From CAYIBZ01 sp964361795 (lineage in GTDB: Bacteria; Patescibacteriota; Minisyncoccia; UBA6257; WO2-44-18): 64,000 bases of DNA. Below the pieces are notes generated by a model. That model was not told where the DNA came from and did no database searches. It saw only the letters and a program-made list of their open reading frames with translations. Shown piece after piece: positions 49,923 through 56,329 of this stretch. A program made the position numbers and the translations under genes. Every line of letters starts with the position of its first letter. Position 1 is the first letter of the stretch. The stretch covers positions 1-64,000 of the forward strand of contig CAYIBZ010000001.1 of assembly GCA_964361795.1 (NCBI GenBank), read 5' to 3'.

Positions 49923-51770
49923 ATGGAAAACATAAGAAATTTTTGCATAATTGCCCACATTGACCATGGCAAGTCCACTTTAGCCGACCGGCTTTTGGAA
50001 ATTACCGGCACTATAGAAAAACGGCTGATGAAGCCGCAATTTTTAGACCAGCTGGAACTGGAAAGAGAGCGGGGGATAACTATTAAGATGGCGCCAGTCC
50101 GAATGGTCTACCGGCTTTTATCAACGAATAACGAATCAAACTCAAATAAACGAATTACGAATTTCGCTGATGAATACATTCTGAATCTGATTGACACTCC
50201 CGGCCATTCCGATTTCCGTTATGAAGTTTCCAGAGCGTTGGCCGCCGTAGAAGGAGCGGTTTTATTAGTTGATGCGACTCAAGGAATCCAAGCCCAAACT
50301 TTGGCTAACTTACAGTCTGCCCGCAAGGCGGGACTTAAAATTATTGGCGCGGTTAACAAAGTTGACGCTGCAACTTCAGACCAAGTCAAAGAAAACATAA
50401 AAAATCTTAGTCTGCTGCTGGAAATTCCAGAAAAGGAAATTTTGAAAGTTTCCGGCAAGACTGGCGCCGGAGTTCCGGAGCTTTTAGCGAAAATTATAGA
50501 ACGAATACCGCCACCAAGTAACCAAGTAACTAATAAAGTAACCGGTCGGGCCCTAATTTTTGATTCTCTTTATGACGAACATAAGGGCATTATCGCGCAC
50601 ATAAGAGTTTTTGACGGAGAATTCCAACTCAACCAAGATATTTTTCTTTTGGCGACTAAAACCGCGGCAAAAGCGAAAGAAATTGGCTACTTCGTTCCCC
50701 AATTAAAGCCATCGGAAAAGATCGCAACTGGCGAAATAGGATACATCGCTACCGGAATTAAAAACCCAGATAAGCTCAAAATCGGGGATACTATAATTGG
50801 AAATTGGAAATTGGAAATTGGAAATTGCCAGCCTTTGGCTGGTTATGAGGAGCCGAAGCCGGTTGTTTTTGTATCATTCTATCCTGAAGAGACCGATCAA
50901 TATGACGAATTGAAAATCGCGCTGGGAAAATTGCGTTTAACGGATTCGTCTCTCCGTTTTGAGGCAGATATGAACGAAGTATTAGGCAGAGGATTTAAAG
51001 GCGGATTTTTAGGCCGGCTTCATTTTGAAATTGCCGCCGAAAGATTAGCGCGCGAATTTAAGATTGAAACCGTCCACAGCTTTCCATCCGTCGCCTACAA
51101 AGTAAAAATCAAAAATGACTGGCGGCTTGTCACTAATCCAAAAGATTTTCCGGAGAATCCGGAGGAAGTGGAAGAACCAATCGCCAAAATAGAAATTCTT
51201 ACGCCGACAGCTTATCTCGGCCTAATTTTGCAGTTAAAAGAATTTTTTCGATTTTCCGAAATTGAAACCCAAAACTTGGGAAATAATATCTTAATTTCCG
51301 CCAAACTTCCGCTCGCGGATTTAATCAGCGATTTAGACGACAAACTTAAATCTATCTCCTCCGGCTTTGCTTCCTTAAGCTATGAACTGATCGGCTACGA
51401 AAAAGCCAATGTGGCTAAATTAGAAATTTTGGTGGCGGGGCATCCTGTCCCCGGCTTAACTCGCATTGTCCCTAAAAATGATTTGGAAAGAGTAGGACGA
51501 TCTACCGTGGAAAAACTCAAAGATTTATTGCCTAAACAGCAATTCTCTCAAGCGCTTCAAGCGGCTGTCGGCGGCAAAATTCTGGCTCGTGAAACGATTC
51601 CCGCCATGAAAAAACTTTTAGGAAATTTCGGAAAAACCGGCGGCGACCGAACCCGCAAAATGAAGCTTTGGAAAAAACAGCAAAGAGGCAAAGAAAAACT
51701 TAAGGAAATCGCGGAAAAGAGCGACATCAAAATTCCCGCCCACATCTTCAAAGAACTATTAAAAAAGTAA
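49923..51770 (+). CDS. lepA: Elongation factor 4 (LepA)
   Basis: Ribosome-associated GTPase acting on back-translocation or subunit biogenesis. About 615 aa: G1 AHIDHGKST (11-19), GITIKM, DTPGHSDF, NKVDAA; C-terminal domain ends MKKLLGNFGKTGGDRTRKMK and KIPAHIFKELLKK. Near residues 290-305 a tandem run of GGAAATT (50795-50827) and a CCAGCC/GGCTGG hairpin encode GNWKLEIGNCQPLAG, absent from standard LepA. Start at 49923 follows TATACT by 12 nt. Confidence 0.95.
   Translation: MENIRNFCIIAHIDHGKSTLADRLLEITGTIEKRLMKPQFLDQLELERERGITIKMAPVRMVYRLLSTNNESNSNKRITNFADEYILNLIDTPGHSDFRYEVSRALAAVEGAVLLVDATQGIQAQTLANLQSARKAGLKIIGAVNKVDAATSDQVKENIKNLSLLLEIPEKEILKVSGKTGAGVPELLAKIIERIPPPSNQVTNKVTGRALIFDSLYDEHKGIIAHIRVFDGEFQLNQDIFLLATKTAAKAKEIGYFVPQLKPSEKIATGEIGYIATGIKNPDKLKIGDTIIGNWKLEIGNCQPLAGYEEPKPVVFVSFYPEETDQYDELKIALGKLRLTDSSLRFEADMNEVLGRGFKGGFLGRLHFEIAAERLAREFKIETVHSFPSVAYKVKIKNDWRLVTNPKDFPENPEEVEEPIAKIEILTPTAYLGLILQLKEFFRFSEIETQNLGNNILISAKLPLADLISDLDDKLKSISSGFASLSYELIGYEKANVAKLEILVAGHPVPGLTRIVPKNDLERVGRSTVEKLKDLLPKQQFSQALQAAVGGKILARETIPAMKKLLGNFGKTGGDRTRKMKLWKKQQRGKEKLKEIAEKSDIKIPAHIFKELLKK
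50795..50842 (+). repeat. Tandem GGAAATT repeat and hairpin inside lepA
   Basis: Four to five copies of a 7-bp unit followed by CCAGCC-TTT-GGCTGG, maintained in frame. A related GAATTGGAAATT tract occurs in fmt near 63355. Confidence 0.75.
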
Positions 51771-51779
51771 TGCTAAGGG

Positions 51780-51785
51780 TATAAT
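51780..51785 (+). promoter_or_regulatory. -10 element of the ftsB-like gene
   Basis: TATAAT ends 6 nt before the ATG at 51792, implying a leaderless mRNA. Confidence 0.6.
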
Positions 51786-51791
51786 CAAATC

Positions 51792-52049
51792 ATGCGGCTG
51801 ATTCTCGGAGCGCTGGCAATCGTTTTTACAGTTTTTCTCGGATTCCAGCTTTATCGTTTATATAAAGAAAATCGGCTCGCGGGCCAGCAGGTGAAAAAAT
51901 TGGACGCGGAAATTGAGGCTTTTAAAAAAGAAAATAACGGCCTGAAAGCCGATATAAGTTATTTTTCAGATTTGGAAAACTTAGCTAAAGAATTAAAATC
52001 AAAATTTGATTACAGAAGGCCCGGAGAAAAGTTAATCAAAATTCAATGA
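51792..52049 (+). CDS. FtsB/DivIC-like septum formation initiator
   Basis: An 85-aa bitopic protein: one N-terminal helix (about 3-22), then a coiled coil (23-60: RLYKENRLAGQQVKKLDAEI, then EAFKKENNGLKADISYFSDL) and the conserved LENLAKELKSKFDYRRPGEK end of the FtsB/DivIC family. These scaffold the division complex with FtsL and FtsQ. It overlaps the next gene by 4 nt. Confidence 0.85.
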   Translation: MRLILGALAIVFTVFLGFQLYRLYKENRLAGQQVKKLDAEIEAFKKENNGLKADISYFSDLENLAKELKSKFDYRRPGEKLIKIQ

Positions 52050-52603
52050 CAAAATATTTTATAACCTTTCTTGTCTTAATAGTGGCCGGCCTTGGCGCCT
52101 ATTTTATTTTTCATTTAGGATATTATCCAATCGCGATTGTTAACGGGAAAGTCATTATGGCCAGTTCCTTTAAAAATATGTATGCCAGCGCTTATCAATA
52201 TTACGCGAAAGCGGTGGGGAATTTGGAACAAATAAACAACGATGATTTTAAAAAAGAATTAAAGCGCCAAGTCTTAAACCAGCTTATTGAAAGATCGCTT
52301 ATATCGTCAGCTCTAAAAAATTTAGTTGGCCAAAATTTAGAGAATTTAGTGAAGGAAAAAATCAGCCTTCCGGCGTTAGATGAGCCGGATTTTCAAGAAT
52401 CTATCGCTCTGCTTTATGGACTTTCTATAGCGGATTTCAAAACAATGATTCTAGAACCTCAAGCTCAAAAAGAAATACTGGAAAAAGAGCTTGTTAATAC
52501 TAAAACTAATTTCTCAAATTGGTTGACCGAAGTTAGAAAAACCGCTAAAGTAACTTTGCTAATGGCCGGTTTTAATTGGCAAGACGGGGAATTGCGGGAT
52601 TAG
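52046..52603 (+). CDS. SurA-N-like membrane-anchored chaperone
   Basis: A 185-aa protein: N-terminal anchor (about 4-26), IAIVNGKVIMASSFKNMYAS (the VNGxxIt..ef start of SurA/PrsA N-domains), then helices with LNQLIERSLISSAL. The PPIase domain is missing. It may assist export of surface proteins. The stop codon TAG (52601-52603) lies inside the tRNA-Gly gene, a 10-nt overlap. Confidence 0.7.
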   Translation: MTKYFITFLVLIVAGLGAYFIFHLGYYPIAIVNGKVIMASSFKNMYASAYQYYAKAVGNLEQINNDDFKKELKRQVLNQLIERSLISSALKNLVGQNLENLVKEKISLPALDEPDFQESIALLYGLSIADFKTMILEPQAQKEILEKELVNTKTNFSNWLTEVRKTAKVTLLMAGFNWQDGELRD

Positions 52604-52667
52604 TACAGTGGTAGTACGCAACCTTCCCAAGGTTGAGATGCGAGTTCGATTCTCGTATCCCGCTCCA
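52594..52667 (+). tRNA. tRNA-Gly, anticodon CCC
   Basis: Acceptor GCGGGAT/ATCCCGC, D-arm GTAC-AGTGGTA-GTAC, anticodon arm CAACC-TTCCCAA-GGTTG with CCC at 34-36, T-arm CGAG-TTCGATT-CTCG, discriminator T, encoded CCA (52665-52667). The first 10 nt also code for the end of the SurA-like protein. Confidence 0.93.
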
Positions 52668-52816
52668 TTCTATGTCCTCGGCGGATAATGGCCATCCGTA
52701 ACCTTTGGGTCATATCTCAACCATTTCCAAACCAACAAAAGCCGGCTCATAGGCCAACGCTTTAATTCGATCGCGATATTTCGGATTCTCCATTACTTCT
52801 TCTAAACATAACGATC

Positions 52817-52848
52817 CGCCAGCTATCGCATAGCTGGCGTTTTTTTTC
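52817..52848 (+). terminator. Rho-independent terminator
   Basis: Perfect 10-bp stem CGCCAGCTAT/ATAGCTGGCG, loop CGC, then eight T. Confidence 0.85.
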
Positions 52849-52854
52849 ACGGTG

Positions 52855-52892
52855 GCACTATTACGCGTAATAGTGCTTTTACATGTAAAAGC
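52855..52892. repeat. Two abutting perfect palindromes
   Basis: A 22-bp palindrome (arm GCACTATTACG, 52855-52876) and an 18-bp palindrome (arm GCTTTTACA, 52875-52892) overlap by GC. Centres ACGCGT and ACATGT match other palindromes in the window. Confidence 0.9.
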
Positions 52893-52930
52893 AAGCGGTT
52901 GTGGCGGCTTTGGTCGTCAATGCTAAATCA

Positions 52931-52957
52931 AAAACTCCGACGTCGTGTCGGAGTTTT
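52931..52957. terminator. Terminator-like hairpin
   Basis: Perfect 11-bp stem AAAACTCCGAC/GTCGGAGTTTT with a 5-nt loop; A- and T-runs make it bidirectional. No gene requiring it is visible immediately upstream on plus. Confidence 0.75.
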
Positions 52958-52980
52958 ATAGTTTTCTGGGGTTTCTTTAA

Positions 52981-53018
52981 CCATCCAATTACCAAGCTAT
53001 AGCGTGGTAATTGGATGG
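52981..53018. repeat. 14-bp hairpin
   Basis: CCATCCAATTACCA and exact complement around a 10-nt loop containing GCTATAGC. The 52668-53049 stretch holds four such structures and no convincing gene. Confidence 0.8.
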
Positions 53019-53030
53019 ATCAAAATAAAA

Positions 53031-53062
53031 AACAAAATCGCCTTAGCGTTTAGCTTCGGCGA
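53031..53062 (-). terminator. Terminator of the 53050 gene
   Basis: AATCGCC/GGCGATC stem with an internal TTAGCGTTTAGCTTC loop, preceded on plus by AAAAAACAAAA, which gives a U-tract to minus-strand RNA. Confidence 0.6.
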
Positions 53063-53412
53063 TCTGATAGAAATTCCATCAGTATTTTCTCGTTTTCGGT
53101 GAAGTCGGGATTGCTGTTTGCCCCCCTCTTCAGAAGCAACTGCTGAATTGCCAACCTATCCCCCAAATCCCGTAATACGCCATAAATAACTGAACGCAGT
53201 ACCTTTAGGTTAATCCAGCATTGGCTGTCTAGACAAGGAGCACCCATGATTTTCAAGTTGTAAGGAAGATTCATCGCATTGCAGTAGCCCATAAATTCGT
53301 ATCCATTTTTATACAAATTATAGAATCTTCGCAGAAGCTCTTTTTGCTCCTTGGTGAGTTTCTTCAGATTCAGCTTTTCGCCTTGTAGGGTGGTGTAGAC
53401 GGCATTTTTCAT
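53050..53412 (-). CDS. Hypothetical 120-aa protein
   Basis: ATG at 53412 behind AAGGAG is chosen over the in-frame TTG at 53430. Helical protein starting MKNAVYTTLQGEKLNLKKL, with KEQKELLRRFYNLYKNGYEF and two Cys in APCLDSQCW. No family recognised. Second gene of a two-gene unit with the Cys-rich gene upstream. Confidence 0.6.
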   Translation of the reverse strand: MKNAVYTTLQGEKLNLKKLTKEQKELLRRFYNLYKNGYEFMGYCNAMNLPYNLKIMGAPCLDSQCWINLKVLRSVIYGVLRDLGDRLAIQQLLLKRGANSNPDFTENEKILMEFLSDRRS

Positions 53413-53426
53413 TGGCCTCTCCTTTT

Positions 53427-53657
53427 TCAAAAATCATTTCCGCCAAAATCCCCAGGCGGATCGCCGGCGTGGCCATGGCCGCAAGTACCGTCAGCGCATT
53501 TGCTCATTTCTTTTTGAAAATCATCGTATCTCTTTTGCGCTTCTACGCACCTTCCGCATTGAGCAACATGGCTTAAAAATTCTTCGCTTTTGTCTGTCAG
53601 AAAAGCTCGAAACCGACCGCCATTCCATTCGTCACAAAATCCCCAATGATCCGGCAT
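53427..53657 (-). CDS. Cys/His-rich small protein (zinc-binding candidate)
   Basis: A 76-aa protein with a perfect AAAGGAGG Shine-Dalgarno. FLSHVAQCGRCVEAQ (27-41) matches the HxxxCxxC pattern of anti-sigma-factor zinc fingers, and a C-terminal CADGTCGHGHAG could add metal ligands. The stop is 14 nt before the next gene's ATG. No membrane segment, so not a classical anti-sigma factor. Confidence 0.65.
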   Translation of the reverse strand: MPDHWGFCDEWNGGRFRAFLTDKSEEFLSHVAQCGRCVEAQKRYDDFQKEMSKCADGTCGHGHAGDPPGDFGGNDF

Positions 53658-53853
53658 GATGTTCCTCCTTTGCCTGCCGAAGCTTTATGCGTAGGCGGGC
53701 TTTTCAGTGCTGACGAAAAACTAACATGGATATAAGAAGAATGCAAAAAACCTTATTTTCTTTTTCATTTTCATTCTTAAGTTCTCAAGAATATAGGAAT
53801 AAACGGAATTAAAAAACATACAACTGGTCAATGTCGGCTTGCTTTAATAAGTC

Positions 53854-53890
53854 AAAGCACTGCTATCACGCGTGATAGCAGTGCTTTTTT
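53854..53890 (+). terminator. Terminator built from a 34-bp perfect palindrome
   Basis: Arm AAAGCACTGCTATCACG (53854-53870) and exact complement to 53887, continuing into TTT. Centre ACGCGT as in the other family members. Confidence 0.85.
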
Positions 53891-53949
53891 CGTGTATAGA
53901 AGTGAACTATTCAACTATTGCATCTCGCGCATAATTCGCCATTCGTAAA

Positions 53950-53980
53950 AATAAAAATCCCCGAGACTTTCGTCTCGGGG
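53950..53980 (-). terminator. Terminator of the 54041 gene
   Basis: Perfect stem CCCCGAGAC/GTCTCGGGG with TTTC loop; minus-strand RNA then reads ATTTTTATTTTT. A second CCACGG/CCGTGG hairpin lies between it and the gene. Confidence 0.9.
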
Positions 53981-54040
53981 TGCCGCATGGGGCTAGATTC
54001 TTCCTCAAACCTGCCACGGTTAGCTGGGCCGTGGGTTTTT

Positions 54041-54349
54041 TCACTCGCCGATCATCTTCACGATCGATGAATCGGAGAGCCACGGACGGGCCTGAAGGTA
54101 GAGATGGCCGACATGGAGCAGACGATCCGCGCCGCCATCGTCGTACTCCTCCTGATCCCATTGGAACTCGATCCGCTCGTTCGTGCTGGGACAGTTGAGC
54201 GTCAGACCTTTCGGCCCGATGCTGGAGATGCCGGTGTCGCCGTTGAGATTGTCCACGAGCTCGACGAGCGCTGCTTCTGCCGATCGGAAGTGGGTCCGCC
54301 GTCTGTGCGACTCACCTTCCGCCTTCTCGAACACCGTGATCTGGATCAT
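54041..54349 (-). CDS. Hypothetical 102-aa G+C-rich gene
   Basis: ATG at 54349 behind AAAAGGGAGG. Product MIQITVFEKAEGESHRRRTH onwards, with a helix AEAALVELVDNLNGD and IEFQWDQEEYDDGGA; no family recognised. G+C content is visibly higher than the core genes, suggesting foreign origin. It has a long leader (about 170 nt) from a strong promoter, with two stable hairpins. Confidence 0.6.
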   Translation of the reverse strand: MIQITVFEKAEGESHRRRTHFRSAEAALVELVDNLNGDTGISSIGPKGLTLNCPSTNERIEFQWDQEEYDDGGADRLLHVGHLYLQARPWLSDSSIVKMIGE

Positions 54350-54363
54350 GAAATCCTCCCTTT

Positions 54364-54446
54364 TGAAAAAGAACCTTGTTCTTAGCCCACAACACAATGT
54401 TATGAGCTAGGAAAAGGTGGGGTGAACCTCGCTGGTTCACCCCGTG
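54364..54446 (-). promoter_or_regulatory. Structured leader of the 54041 gene
   Basis: On the minus strand, GGGGTGAACC/GGTTCACCCC (10-bp perfect, 54419-54443) and TAGCTCATAACA/TGTTGTGGGCTA (12 pairs including G-U, 54388-54414) lie between the promoter and the Shine-Dalgarno. A 22-codon frame with ETCRKCLDKSK lies upstream of them but has no normal start codon. Attenuation is possible. Confidence 0.4.
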
Positions 54447-54528
54447 GATCCTACTACTTGCTCTTGTCGAGACACTTGCGGCAGGTTTCGAGAATCAGGG
54501 TTTCCTCATGCCGTCGTTGTATGCTCCT

Positions 54529-54558
54529 ATTATACACCATAACAACCACTTTTGTCAA
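54529..54558 (-). promoter_or_regulatory. Promoter of the minus-strand 54041 gene
   Basis: TTGACA (54553-54558), 18-nt spacer, TATAAT (54529-54534), reading minus. Confidence 0.75.
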
Positions 54559-54568
54559 GTACAAATAA

Positions 54569-54597
54569 TTGACAAGTTTAGTAGTATATGCTAGAAT
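54569..54597 (+). promoter_or_regulatory. Promoter of the plus-strand 54628 gene
   Basis: TTGACA (54569-54574), 17-nt spacer, extended -10 TGcTAGAAT ending 54597. The two divergent -35 boxes are 10 bp apart and form an inverted repeat TTGTCAA..TTGACAA, a possible shared operator. Confidence 0.8.
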
Positions 54598-54627
54598 ATC
54601 CGCAGGTCATATTTGAAAGGAGGCGCT

Positions 54628-54999
54628 ATGACGCCAGAGAAAACGGATCGGTTTATTGGCCTGAATGAATGGGCTCTTGAGAAAGTTACGCTTCCAGGCG
54701 CTAAAACTTCTCTAACTAGATCGATTTACGCTGATACCCAAGGAGACAAGCACCCTCTTTTCCGATATGAGTTGCCAGACGGAACAATCTGCGAGGAAGA
54801 TCTATATACCTACCAGTCCTTGGATGCCGACAGAAAAATATACTTTCTGGCTCTAAGAGACGGTGTGGGTAACTGGATCACAGAATCGCTCTGGAGCGAT
54901 AAGGATATTCAGGAAGCGTGCGAAATTTCTCTGGAACTCCTCAAAGAAGAATCCATGGAAGTTGAAGAAGCAATAGAGGTAGCAGTGATTGAGGGCTAA
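54628..54999 (+). CDS. Hypothetical 123-aa protein
   Basis: ATG at 54628 behind AAAGGAGG. Acidic protein MTPEKTDRFIGLNEWALEKV onwards, with LFRYELPDGTICEEDLYTYQ and a C-terminal helix of Glu-rich repeats. No family recognised. The stop codon is the loop of the following terminator. Confidence 0.65.
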   Translation: MTPEKTDRFIGLNEWALEKVTLPGAKTSLTRSIYADTQGDKHPLFRYELPDGTICEEDLYTYQSLDADRKIYFLALRDGVGNWITESLWSDKDIQEACEISLELLKEESMEVEEAIEVAVIEG

Positions 55000-55014
55000 G
55001 GCCCTCCTTTTTTT
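54991..55014 (+). terminator. Rho-independent terminator
   Basis: GAGGGC/GCCCTC with TAAG loop, then CTTTTTTT. The loop contains the stop codon of the 54628 gene. Confidence 0.9.
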
Positions 55015-55041
55015 GAAAAAATTGGCGAAATAAGGTAAACT
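55013..55041 (+). promoter_or_regulatory. Promoter of tRNA-Thr
   Basis: TTGAAA (55013-55018), 17-nt spacer, TAAACT (55036-55041), 9 nt before the tRNA. Confidence 0.5.
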
Positions 55042-55050
55042 AACTGCATT

Positions 55051-55122
55051 GCCGGAGTAGCTCAATGGCAGAGCAATGCTTTCGTAAAGCAGAGGTTGCG
55101 AGTTCGACTCTCGCCTCCGGCT
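55051..55122 (+). tRNA. tRNA-Thr, anticodon CGU
   Basis: Acceptor GCCGGAG/CTCCGGC, D-arm GCTC-AATGGCA-GAGC, anticodon arm ATGCT-TTCGTAA-AGCAG with CGT at 34-36, T-arm GCGAG-TTCGACT-CTCGC, discriminator T, no encoded CCA. It ends 9 nt before the prfB ATG. Confidence 0.93.
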
Positions 55123-55131
55123 CTAAAACTT

Positions 55132-55857
55132 ATGCTTAAATCTTTAACCGGAAAATACGACCAAGGAAACGCGTATCTAACGATTTATCCCGGTGTTGGC
55201 GGAGATGACGCTAAAGACTGGGCGGACATGCTTTTTAAGATGTATTTAAAATACGCGCAAAAACGCGGGTGGAAAGTTGTGATAACAGACGATCGCGCGA
55301 TGGAAATTAAAGGAGATTATGTTTACGGCACTCTTAAAAAAGAGTATGGAGTTCACCGCCTTGTGAGAATCTCGCCTTTTTCCGCCAAAAAACTCCGGCA
55401 TACCTCTTTCGCGCTCGTGGAAATCGTTCCGGTTCTGCCGGACCTCGAATATCGCAATCTCAATATCCCGCCGGAGGACTTAAAATTAGAAACGGCGAGA
55501 TCCAGCGGCCCGGGCGGACAAAATGTCAATAAAAGAGAAACGGCCGTGCGAATTGTCCATTTGCCAACCGGCTTGAGCGCCGGTTCTCAATCCGAACGTT
55601 CCCAGCCGCAAAACCGCGACAAAGCGATGCAGCTGCTGAAGTCCAAACTTTTCAATCTGATGCAAGCCACGCAAAAGAAAGAATTATCCGAACTAAAAAC
55701 CCATGTAAAACCGGAGTGGGGAAGCCAGATACGATCATATGTGTTTAACCCTTACCACCTCGTAAAGGATCACCGCACTAAAGCTGAAACCACCCAAGTT
55801 GAAGAAGTCCTAGAAGGAAATCTCGACAAGTTTGTGGAAGCCGAGTTAGAACTTTAG
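55132..55857 (+). CDS. prfB: Peptide chain release factor 2, lacking N-terminal domain 1
   Basis: Terminates at UAA and UGA. A 241-aa protein: domain 2 with HRLVRISPFSAKK containing the RF2 anticodon-like SPF (81-83), and domain 3 with SSGPGGQNVNKRETAV (GGQ 128-130). E. coli RF2 has SPF at 205-207 and GGQ at 250-252, so about 120 N-terminal residues are absent; the tRNA gene occupies that space. The programmed frameshift site of classical prfB lies in the missing part. ATG 55132 is the first good start after the tRNA. Confidence 0.9.
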   Translation: MLKSLTGKYDQGNAYLTIYPGVGGDDAKDWADMLFKMYLKYAQKRGWKVVITDDRAMEIKGDYVYGTLKKEYGVHRLVRISPFSAKKLRHTSFALVEIVPVLPDLEYRNLNIPPEDLKLETARSSGPGGQNVNKRETAVRIVHLPTGLSAGSQSERSQPQNRDKAMQLLKSKLFNLMQATQKKELSELKTHVKPEWGSQIRSYVFNPYHLVKDHRTKAETTQVEEVLEGNLDKFVEAELEL

Positions 55858-55860
55858 TGG

Positions 55861-55895
55861 TCGCTAATAATGCGAATTTGGGCTAATAATGCAAA
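55861..55895. repeat. Left terminal inverted repeat of GxxExxY unit
   Basis: A 35-bp end matching 29 of 35 positions of the reverse complement of 56288-56322. Each arm contains two copies of GCTAATAATGC-type or TAATAATGC subrepeats. The CDS start codon is inside this arm. Confidence 0.8.
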
Positions 55896-56287
55896 TACAA
55901 TTAGAACAGAAGATTATTTTTCCAGAATTAAGTTACAAAATAGTTGGTGCCGCTTTTGATGTATTTAATGAGCTAGGATGGGGATTGCCGGAAAAGGATT
56001 ACCAATTGGCCCTAAGCAAAGAACTGCAAATTTTACAGATAAAGCATGTTCGTGAAGTTTACCTGCCGGTTAATTATAAAGGGTCAAATATTGGTAAATA
56101 CTTCGCTGATTTTTTGGTAGATAACAAAATCATCTTGGAACTAAAAGTGGTGTCCCGGCTTGGATATACGCACGCTCGGCAACTTTTAACATATTTAAAA
56201 AGTGCTGGTTTTAAATTGGGTATCCTGTTATATTTTACTAAAGACGGCGTAAAATATCGTCGTGTGTTAAATGCTGAAGTTAAATAA
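55889..56287 (+). CDS. GxxExxY family protein (PD-(D/E)XK nuclease fold)
   Basis: A 132-aa protein with the naming motif GWGLPEKDY (32-40) and the nuclease-like core ADFLVDNKIILELKVVSRLG (about 74-93), where Asp, Glu and Lys form a PD-(D/E)XK-type site. These proteins are common in bacteria and CPR with no proven function. The gene lies between terminal inverted repeats; its ATG is in the left repeat and its stop directly precedes the right one. It separates prfB from ftsE. Confidence 0.88.
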   Translation: MQIQLEQKIIFPELSYKIVGAAFDVFNELGWGLPEKDYQLALSKELQILQIKHVREVYLPVNYKGSNIGKYFADFLVDNKIILELKVVSRLGYTHARQLLTYLKSAGFKLGILLYFTKDGVKYRRVLNAEVK

Positions 56288-56322
56288 TTCGCATTATTAA
56301 TGTAAATTTGCATTATTAGCGA
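56288..56322. repeat. Right terminal inverted repeat of GxxExxY unit
   Basis: Reverse-complement partner of 55861-55895. It ends 7 nt before the ftsE ATG. Confidence 0.8.
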
Positions 56323-56329
56323 TTACTCT

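Noticed and set aside
52710..52850. 46-codon minus-strand frame (GTG start) reading EEVMENPKYRDRIKALAYEP
   Set aside because: It looks protein-like and could be a gene remnant, continuing past a TGA, but it runs through a terminator stem, has no Shine-Dalgarno and no recognised family.
53981..54040. Possible SRP-like RNA on the minus strand (GGCAGG..GAGGAAG)
   Set aside because: The conserved loop AGCAGC and GGAA tetraloop of bacterial SRP RNA are absent.
54455..54523. 22-codon frame with CRKC in the leader of the 54041 gene
   Set aside because: There is no normal start codon in frame after the promoter; kept only as a comment on the leader.
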